From a virus, in IMG/VR virus record IMGVR_UViG_3300024262_000067, positions 1 through 43,584 of that record: DNA of 43,584 nt. One strand, 5' to 3'. Positions 37,721 through 43,584 of the stretch are shown piece after piece; the first letter of the stretch is position 1; every line of letters begins with the position of its first letter. Below the pieces are notes generated by a model, which worked only from the letters and a program-made list of their open reading frames with translations, made no database searches and was not told the origin of the DNA. A program made the position numbers and the translations under genes.

Positions 37721-38914
37721 TTAACTTCTCCTTGATTCTACTTTTTGAGTCAACTCGTTTATAGCGCCGACCAGAAGGCCGATAACGGCATCGAGTCTGA
37801 TGAGTTTTACTCCGTGATGTTCGATAACGGCTTCTGGTAGGACTTTTTCCAGCTCTTGTGCAATAATCCCTGCGCTCCTTTTGTTCTCATTTAGGAAATT
37901 GTAAGTCATTCCCTCAAGCTGATTGACCTTTTCAAGCGCGTTTTCTATTCGGGCAAAATTCTCTTTTAGTCTGGCATCACAGAAGGCTGTTGCGGCCCCC
38001 CACGCATACGGGGCTAACTGGCTGGCTATACTCGGCTCTTGTGGTGACATAACAGTATCAAAAGCTGATATACCAAGGGCAGTGGACAAGTATTGTTGTA
38101 ACCACGGATTCATATAGGGCTGTGCTTCCCCAAATTTTTCTTGTTCAGCACCCAAGAATTGCTGACCTATACCTCGTTGTTCGGCGCCCATACCTGCCAT
38201 TGTTCCTAAACCCTGACCAGCCATTCCTAAGCCCTGACCTGCAAGCTGGCCTGGAATCCCAGCCATCTGGCCAAGCATCCCACCACCCTGTACTTGTCTA
38301 CCTAATTGGGACTGTTGACCGCTGTAAAGAAGATTGGCTAATTGACCGGATAGACTTGTTGCAAGGTCCTCACCGCTTCTTGCCAGTTCCCGCTGCATAG
38401 GCCCGCTATCGGCAGTACCGGCGCTCCGGACGCCCTTTTCCATAATGGCAGGCATAATGTCTTCCCGCCACGTCTCTAAGGCCGGTCGTTTCATAGAGGT
38501 TTCCCAGAACTCCGTTGCCGATGTTGGGTCAAAGGGTCGTGTCGCACCCTGCAAAGCTTGTGCGCCCGCTCCCAGAAGACCCTGCCCTTGCGAAGGGTCG
38601 AATTGGCCAAACCCCTGTAATCCAGCTTGTACTCCAGGTGCAAGACCACCACCCATACCATAAGCGCTTTCCTGTAATGGTGACATCCCCGCCACACGCT
38701 CGCCACCGTAGGGAGTTATACCTTGACCAACCTGTGGTGTAAGTTGGCCGGTAATAGCTTCGAGTAATTCCATTTGTCCTGGGGTAAGTCTTTCAATACT
38801 TGAAGCCTCCCCGCCACCAGTCTCTGTTGCGCCTTTATATCTTCTACTACTTAATGGGCTTATTGATAGCTGGTGTACTATCCCGCTTCGTACTATTTTT
38901 ATTGTTTTTTCCAT
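37721..38914 (-). CDS. Virion protein with C-terminal S74 intramolecular-chaperone domain
   Basis: 397 residues. N-terminal part is Gly/Gln/Ala-rich (QGLLGAGAQALQGATRPFDP) with ELARSGEDLATSL in the middle, a style seen in podoviral internal or fibre-base proteins. The last 90 residues are the S74 endosialidase-chaperone fold: CDARLKENFARIENALEKV, LEGMTYNFLNENKRSAGIIA, QELEKVLPEAV. Here the residue aligned to the self-cleavage Ser is Cys (about 312), with Lys five residues on. The 5' end overlaps the preceding gene by 68 bases. Cleavage and trimer-assembly are inferred from the family. Confidence 0.72.
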   Translation of the reverse strand: MEKTIKIVRSGIVHQLSISPLSSRRYKGATETGGGEASSIERLTPGQMELLEAITGQLTPQVGQGITPYGGERVAGMSPLQESAYGMGGGLAPGVQAGLQGFGQFDPSQGQGLLGAGAQALQGATRPFDPTSATEFWETSMKRPALETWREDIMPAIMEKGVRSAGTADSGPMQRELARSGEDLATSLSGQLANLLYSGQQSQLGRQVQGGGMLGQMAGIPGQLAGQGLGMAGQGLGTMAGMGAEQRGIGQQFLGAEQEKFGEAQPYMNPWLQQYLSTALGISAFDTVMSPQEPSIASQLAPYAWGAATAFCDARLKENFARIENALEKVNQLEGMTYNFLNENKRSAGIIAQELEKVLPEAVIEHHGVKLIRLDAVIGLLVGAINELTQKVESRRS

Positions 38915-39365
38915 TAGGTTCCCTATTGTCTTTCCACTCCATTAAAGTTCTTTTTGAACGTTTTAATCCAATTGCCTTATGCTCAGTTGAGATATCTGAG
39001 TGAAGGGTTAAAAAATGTATCTCTTTTTTTAGTTCAGGTCCCGTTTTTAAGTTGACCAGAAAATCCCCTACTTTGAGAAGGATCCCATTAGTCGGAGATT
39101 GATATTCTTTGTCTAATGATAAAACTCTGATAAAAATTATGGCCTCGATGATATCTATGGCGGCCCAAAGTACTCCTTTTATCTTATAATCCATATCCAC
39201 CAGAACATACAATAAAGTCAACGGACTACTTGCGAACATTGCCCCAAAGTTGTAAATTCGGTCAATCTCAACCGAATCAAGCTCCTCGACCTGCTCAAAC
39301 AAATAACGAGGTATATGGCGGAAATCGAAGGTGCGAACAAATTCTAATTCGTTAATATTACGCAA
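38847..39365 (-). CDS. Virion-module protein of unknown function
   Basis: 172 residues from a TTG start with AAGGAG seven bases upstream (MRNINELEFVRTFDFRHIP); an in-frame ATG 14 codons earlier lacks such a site. Helical with a hydrophobic stretch (MFASSPLTLLYVLVDMDYKI, GVLWAAIDIIEAIIFIRVL) and a basic, Lys/Asn-rich C-terminus. It overlaps the ATP-grasp stop by 8 bases and the next gene by 68. Could be membrane-associated; no family recognised. Confidence 0.6.
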   Translation of the reverse strand: MRNINELEFVRTFDFRHIPRYLFEQVEELDSVEIDRIYNFGAMFASSPLTLLYVLVDMDYKIKGVLWAAIDIIEAIIFIRVLSLDKEYQSPTNGILLKVGDFLVNLKTGPELKKEIHFLTLHSDISTEHKAIGLKRSKRTLMEWKDNREPNGKNNKNSTKRDSTPAINKPIK

Positions 39366-40668
39366 CCTTAAGCTCCTTAATTCTCTTAGCGTGCTCTTTG
39401 AAAGCATCTGGGCGATATTGTAGATAAGAACATATTTTCAATTTATCAATAGCGCCACTGACCTTGCCCCAGGCCGCTTCGAGATTCTCGTCATGGGCGC
39501 TGACTACTCCTAAGATTCCATCAGCACCAGCACATTTGAGCTTACCGGCATCACTATAAATATCTTGTGCCCAGAAAAACGGCGTTCTCTCAAGGCGGTT
39601 CATTATAGAAACGTCCTTAGCGAAATCGTGGCGCAAGCGTGGATTGGCATAGGGATAAGGTGGAATGCTTATACGCTGTGAACACGCATAGCCATTGTTA
39701 AAATCAGCCTTGAAATCCTTTAGAAAGAAATCCGATAATTTGCCTTTAATGAGGGTTAGCAGACAGTAAAGTGCATCGTATCCGAACCTCGGCGTCCATT
39801 CTAAAAAGTACGGAGTAGAACCTTTTACGATACAGTTGGCATCACACGGACCAATGTAACCTTTCGATTTCAAGTAGGCCGCCATCTTTTTAAGCGGTTC
39901 AATCAATAGACCAGAGTCTTTACCCATCCAGATTGTGTTACTCTGTGAGCCGATCGCCGGTCCAAGATTGCCGGCCATAAGCCTTTTACTCTCCAATGTA
40001 TGATTGAAATGGACAGGCCCCTGCTCACCAATCCATACTTCGCTTGAGACTTCTACACCCTCGATTTTTTTCTGCAAGACATATTCACATTTATCACTTA
40101 TCCTGTGGAGCCATTCATCGAGCATCTTGGTTAGAATCTCATTAGGAAATTTCTCAACATAGGTTAAATCAAGGTCTTGATTATTTTCCGGCTTGAAAAC
40201 CCATAAATCGTTGCGGTCTTTGAGGAACTTCGCACCGTCTTTTAAGTTCGAAAACTCGTGATGTTCAGGAATGGCAAAGCCTACCTTCTTGGCAAGGTCG
40301 ATTCCCTTGTGGCGGTCAAGTTCCAGTTCCTCAGTCAGGGTCGAGACGCCGATAACTTTATGGTCTTTGCGGAGCGTATCTGCAACTGGCCCGAAAACCG
40401 ATGGCAGGGTTGATTTGAGTCCGAAGGTCTTTAATAAGATAACATCTTGCTTATTTCGCTCGTTAGGGCGTGTGATGTCAAATATCACAAGGTCAGTTTT
40501 CTTGAGTTGTTTTTTCAAATCCTTGACGGATAACTTTGGCAAAATGCCATCGTAGTTGTGGCGATACTGCGGGTGATGTATGTAAATTCCGGCGTCAACG
40601 CCCTCGCGCCTTAATCGCCAGACAATCGGTAATGATTCGCCGCTATTTGACATAAATATCACATCCAC
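39358..40668 (-). CDS. ATP-grasp ligase, PurD/GARS-like
   Basis: 436 residues from a GTG start overlapping the preceding stop (TAGTG), with GAGGAAGC upstream. N-terminal Rossmann-like MDVIFMSNSGESLPIVWRLR matches the GARS N-domain. The ATP-grasp part has DLWVFKPENNQDLDL (phosphate clamp), CEYVLQKKIEGVEVSSEVW and GYIGPCDANCIVKG, and PYFLEWTPRFGYDA, the counterpart of the LEfNxRfGDPE magnesium site of PurD. It forms an amide or peptide-type bond using ATP; the acceptor is unknown. Unusually placed inside the virion operon, coupled on both sides. Confidence 0.75.
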   Translation of the reverse strand: MDVIFMSNSGESLPIVWRLRREGVDAGIYIHHPQYRHNYDGILPKLSVKDLKKQLKKTDLVIFDITRPNERNKQDVILLKTFGLKSTLPSVFGPVADTLRKDHKVIGVSTLTEELELDRHKGIDLAKKVGFAIPEHHEFSNLKDGAKFLKDRNDLWVFKPENNQDLDLTYVEKFPNEILTKMLDEWLHRISDKCEYVLQKKIEGVEVSSEVWIGEQGPVHFNHTLESKRLMAGNLGPAIGSQSNTIWMGKDSGLLIEPLKKMAAYLKSKGYIGPCDANCIVKGSTPYFLEWTPRFGYDALYCLLTLIKGKLSDFFLKDFKADFNNGYACSQRISIPPYPYANPRLRHDFAKDVSIMNRLERTPFFWAQDIYSDAGKLKCAGADGILGVVSAHDENLEAAWGKVSGAIDKLKICSYLQYRPDAFKEHAKRIKELKVA

Positions 40669-41153
40669 TATGCTTCCTCTGTCCAAGTCCCATATTTGGC
40701 TATCGTGTACCAATCGCCATCCGAATCGCTGATAATTTGCAGACATTCGCCGATAGCATTTGCTGATTTATACTTATCAGCCGTCTGGCCGCTGTCGTCT
40801 CTGATTGTCGCCGTACCCGGGTCAACCCTTAACTCCTGAGCGGCCTGTACCGCAAAAGTGAATTTGATACCGGCCTTTGTCACGGTCGGTAAAGTCAAAG
40901 TTACCGCCCCTGTGGCTCCTAAGTTTGAATACACACTGCCAGTTTCGTGTTCGGTTAAGGTATCATCCGAAGTATGGACCTCAACGGTATTGGTCATAAG
41001 CCAGTTTATCCGGCTGGCTATCTCCTTATATATTTTCTCTACCCAGATGACCAGTTTGCGCAGATATTTCGGCAGCTCCTCTAAGGACGGGGGCAAAGAG
41101 CCTTTCTCCGGTTTGAAAATAATAAACCTGTTTTCAATCTTTAATTTTTCCAT
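40668..41153 (-). CDS. Virion-module protein with fibre-like beta domain
   Basis: 161 residues (MEKLKIENRFIIFKPEKGS), starting one base after the preceding stop, hence coupled; a longer in-frame version reads back into the hub gene and is unlikely. N-terminal helices (SLEELPKYLRKLVIWVEKIY) then a beta domain GATGAVTLTLPTVTKAGIKF, ending in YTIAKYGTWTEEA, as in small phage fibre/base proteins. It lies between the hub and the ATP-grasp enzyme. Confidence 0.6.
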   Translation of the reverse strand: MEKLKIENRFIIFKPEKGSLPPSLEELPKYLRKLVIWVEKIYKEIASRINWLMTNTVEVHTSDDTLTEHETGSVYSNLGATGAVTLTLPTVTKAGIKFTFAVQAAQELRVDPGTATIRDDSGQTADKYKSANAIGECLQIISDSDGDWYTIAKYGTWTEEA

Positions 41154-41154
41154 C

Positions 41155-43011
41155 TTATTTAATCTGTCCCGCCCGTCGAGAATGCAGCACAAGAGCGTGT
41201 ATCCTGGGTCTGGCGCCAACGGTGTCGTGGTTAATTTCGATACTGTGAAAATCCGCAACGGTGCCGCATTTTGCGGTTCGCCAAACCGTCTTTCGGCTTA
41301 TATCATCATCACTACAATCAATGGTCTTGGTCTGATAAGAGCTTGACCTGCTGTTTTTGAAAAATTGAACATCAAATGTAGTGTTGACACGGTCTACGAG
41401 GAAGTCGATTTTTTTTAACCTCGCCTGCTTATTTTCTTTGAAATAGGGGTTCCATCTTCCGCCCTTCGCCTTCATTTCAATAGCTTCGCCGTCATCGGAA
41501 CCTCCGTCATTCATTTGATAAATCTTACCATTACGGCAACCCATAAGACTTGTGGGGTATCCAGCCTGGAGTTCCTTGTCATCTAAAGAGTAATCCAAAT
41601 CGTCTAAACTGATTCCGACCATATCATCGGTGCTTGGCGTCTCTATTAAAGACGAATAGCCCATAACGTGAATAGGTAAGTTAAAGATAGCAAAATTGTT
41701 CTCTTCATAATTAAGAGCCAAAGCCTTGTCTGGCTTGTCTGCGCTCGCCGAGGCATACGAAAAAAGGGCCTGCCGGAGTTCCTCCATAACCAGTGAAAAA
41801 CAGTATTTGACCGCCGTTTGCTTGAAGGTAAGCATAAGGTCGGGAATCTTTTCATCAATGCCTGTAACCTCACGCCCGTCACACGTCAGAAACCTTGTCG
41901 GTCCCACCCCTATTATCTCATCTGAAAAAGCCGCCAAAGACATAGTTGCGTAGCAGCCCTCGACCGAATCTACCTTTTCCCACCTAAAAGGAGTGTCAGG
42001 GTCGCCGGTATAAACAATTTTCATTATACCCTGCTGGAACCAAACGATAAGTTCCCCACCGATAAAGTCCGCAGCCATAATCCAGTCGTCTCGCGGAGCA
42101 TCTGAATAGTTCGAGTCTTTAGCAGAGGTAGAGTTTATTTCAAACCATCGTAATCGCTGGTTATAGGCAATGCCCCTCTCAGTGGTTCGTAATAGAATTA
42201 ACCGCCCTTCCATGTGAAAGATTAAAAGACAGGTATTTACATCGTTATCCGGCCCGCCTTCTACATCAAGGTCGATATTGAACTTGGTTACATAAGAGCC
42301 GTCATACTTACGAAGCTGGTCCTGATTATTAGTAAAGTATCCCACTCCCTTCCAGTTCTCGAACCAGAAGAAATCGGCATCAACGCCGGTAAACTCCCCG
42401 TAAGAGCAGCTTTCCGTCAGGGCGGCTACCGTTGAGCCGTAGACGGTGATATTCTCACCATCGGCCTCAAAATCACCTTCTGTGGCACTCGACAGGATAA
42501 GCGTCCCAGAGGCATCAGAGTCCGCCCAGGCCCCTTTATCGAGCACCACAGCTACTATAATGGCCGTATCGCCGCTTGTGGCGCCTGTGATAGTATCTCC
42601 TTCCAATATCTCAGTCTGGCCGGACTTAAATCTGACGTTAAGGGTCGTAAGGTCATCGCATAGCCCTGTGGCGATGTTGTACTTATTGACCCTGCGGGTA
42701 TCCATAAAAAGGAGCCTCTCAAGGACCCCTTTGTAGAAGTTATAAATACCCATTATTGGATAGCCCGGCTTGGTCTCAACTCTGCCGATACCGAACTTGC
42801 CTGCTCCGAATTTACCTGACCCAAAAGGCGCAGGGTTTACGTGGACGAAATCTGCAAACTGCGTATAACCGTGACGCTTCTCTAAAACACCCCTTTGTAG
42901 AAAGCTATCCTCAAGCTTCTCGAAGGCGTCCTGTGGAAGTAACCAGGGTTCCTTGTCCAAGCGTAACCCCGAACTCATATCGTAAATAAGATGGGTTTCG
43001 TAGCTACTCAT
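41155..43011 (-). CDS. P22-gp10-like tail hub / DNA-stabilisation protein
   Basis: 618 residues (MSSYETHLIYDMSSGLRLD). An all-beta protein of repeated strands with a Gly-rich loop near residue 60 (FGSGKFGAGKFGIGR), FFWFENWKGVGYFTNN and GRLILLRTTERGIAY blocks, consistent with the beta-propeller-like hub proteins that plug the portal after packaging. Length and position beside other tail genes fit P22 gp10. The homology is by pattern and size; a search would be needed for proof. The start overlaps the upstream stop (TAATGA). Confidence 0.6.
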   Translation of the reverse strand: MSSYETHLIYDMSSGLRLDKEPWLLPQDAFEKLEDSFLQRGVLEKRHGYTQFADFVHVNPAPFGSGKFGAGKFGIGRVETKPGYPIMGIYNFYKGVLERLLFMDTRRVNKYNIATGLCDDLTTLNVRFKSGQTEILEGDTITGATSGDTAIIVAVVLDKGAWADSDASGTLILSSATEGDFEADGENITVYGSTVAALTESCSYGEFTGVDADFFWFENWKGVGYFTNNQDQLRKYDGSYVTKFNIDLDVEGGPDNDVNTCLLIFHMEGRLILLRTTERGIAYNQRLRWFEINSTSAKDSNYSDAPRDDWIMAADFIGGELIVWFQQGIMKIVYTGDPDTPFRWEKVDSVEGCYATMSLAAFSDEIIGVGPTRFLTCDGREVTGIDEKIPDLMLTFKQTAVKYCFSLVMEELRQALFSYASASADKPDKALALNYEENNFAIFNLPIHVMGYSSLIETPSTDDMVGISLDDLDYSLDDKELQAGYPTSLMGCRNGKIYQMNDGGSDDGEAIEMKAKGGRWNPYFKENKQARLKKIDFLVDRVNTTFDVQFFKNSRSSSYQTKTIDCSDDDISRKTVWRTAKCGTVADFHSIEINHDTVGARPRIHALVLHSRRAGQIK

Positions 43012-43442
43012 TATGTAGGCTTATAAATTCCCATTACACTGATTCTGGCAGTTAAAGCCGCTCCGTTTGCCTGAGTTATCTCCATTGCGAAAAACTCACC
43101 GGCAACAAGGATGCAATTTATTACCGGCGTAGAGGCCGGAACTGGTTGCAGAATAATGGATTCGCTGGCGTATGCAGCAGTGATAGCCGATAGTGTCTGG
43201 TCGCCTAAAAACTCATCACAATCACCGTCATATATACCCAAAGTTATTACGGGCGGTGTTGCGTGTTCATCCGCGGAAAATTCGTCCAGAATAACCGCAA
43301 CGGGGATGAATGTAAAACCTGTCGGCACTGCCGAGGTGAGCTTTTTCTCCGTACCTGCAACTGCCGCTAAATTACAGGCGTCCTCTTGGCCAGCCATACA
43401 TATTGTGTTACAGCTTAAAATTGTCGGATTTTCTATGGTCAT
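43011..43442 (-). CDS. Small virion-module protein, beta-rich
   Basis: 143 residues (MTIENPTILSCNTICMAGQ) with AGGAGAATAAAA upstream. Cys-containing N-terminus (SCNTICMAGQEDACN), then a beta region (GFTFIPVAVILDEFSADEH, ISVMGIYKPT). Resembles decoration or head-completion proteins in composition only. Coupled to the hub gene by TAATGA. Confidence 0.6.
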   Translation of the reverse strand: MTIENPTILSCNTICMAGQEDACNLAAVAGTEKKLTSAVPTGFTFIPVAVILDEFSADEHATPPVITLGIYDGDCDEFLGDQTLSAITAAYASESIILQPVPASTPVINCILVAGEFFAMEITQANGAALTARISVMGIYKPT

Positions 43443-43444
43443 TT

Positions 43445-43584
43445 TTATTCTCCTGAATTGACTACAACCTGGCCTTGGTTTGTTACAACCTGGCCTTCAT
43501 TAACTACAATTGCTAAAGAACCGGCAAGAGTACCTGTCCGGAAAAATTCCTGTTTGAAAAACGCTATTAACATGGCGCCCCAAG
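43445..43584 (-). CDS. Virion-module protein, N-terminus cut by the window edge
   Basis: An open frame entering at 43584 and stopping at 43445, so the N-terminus is missing; the visible part ends in GQVVTNQGQVVVNSGE, a short repeat from a duplicated DNA segment (about 43462-43505). Contains a hydrophobic start (WGAMLIAFFKQEF). It precedes the 143-residue gene in the same operon. Identity unknown; it could belong to the gene that runs off base 1 only if bases are missing at the join. Confidence 0.45.
   Translation of the reverse strand, partial: WGAMLIAFFKQEFFRTGTLAGSLAIVVNEGQVVTNQGQVVVNSGE

Overview
This window reads as nearly all, or all, of a tailed-phage genome of about 43.6 kb with a podovirus-type gene set. 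The evidence is a terminase pair, a P22-type portal, a scaffold, an N4-gp56-type major capsid protein, a P22-like tail accessory/hub pair, a very large internal (ejected) protein and a small lysis-type cluster. I see no tail tube, sheath or tape-measure gene. All genes but two lie on the minus strand. Sigma70-like promoters, Shine-Dalgarno sites, lipoboxes and a BamE/SmpA-like lipoprotein point to a bacterial host, probably with two membranes. The host cannot be named. There is no recognisable integrase, repressor, polymerase, helicase or tRNA set.

Layout, read leftward on the minus strand. (a) 31.2-30.2 kb is a cluster of small membrane, coiled-coil and lipoprotein genes (lysis-type) ending in a strong terminator. 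(b) 30.06-29.9 kb has a near-consensus promoter followed at once by a structured RNA with two interleaved helices and a U-tract. (c) 29.8-18.0 kb is an early region of small genes, many with zinc-knuckle cysteines: a PD-(D/E)XK Cas4-like nuclease beside a candidate annealing protein, a dATP/dGTP pyrophosphohydrolase, a DNA methyltransferase, a replication protein and NinG. A 376-base untranslated stretch at 27.9-28.3 kb holds three tandem stem-closed elements. (d) 18.0-0 kb is the packaging and head module: a promoter placed almost on the terS start codon, then TerS, TerL, small ORFs linked by repeated junction sequences, portal, scaffold, capsid, a giant beta-helix protein, a tail accessory factor and a fibre. 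(e) 43.6-31.7 kb continues the virion genes: tail hub, an ATP-grasp enzyme of the PurD/GARS type, an S74-chaperone protein and a 1742-residue polyvalent internal protein with a perfect 252-bp tandem duplication.

The simplest transcription model has two leftward units. The early unit starts at about 30.03 kb and runs to about 18.0 kb. The late unit starts at about 17.97 kb, runs through the left edge, resumes at the right edge and ends at the terminator near 30.14 kb. This requires the window to be a permuted linear view of a circular or circularly permuted molecule. The functional order (head and tail genes running off both edges in the same direction) fits, but I saw no terminal overlap.

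Two genes lie on the plus strand, a zinc-finger/HNH-like gene and a BamE-like lipoprotein. Each has its own strong promoter, and they look like later insertions (morons). The most unusual material is non-coding or architectural: the 29.9 kb promoter-proximal RNA, the 28 kb stem array, the repeated gene-junction cassettes, the ATP-grasp gene inside the virion operon, and signal-peptide-like N-termini on two virion proteins.
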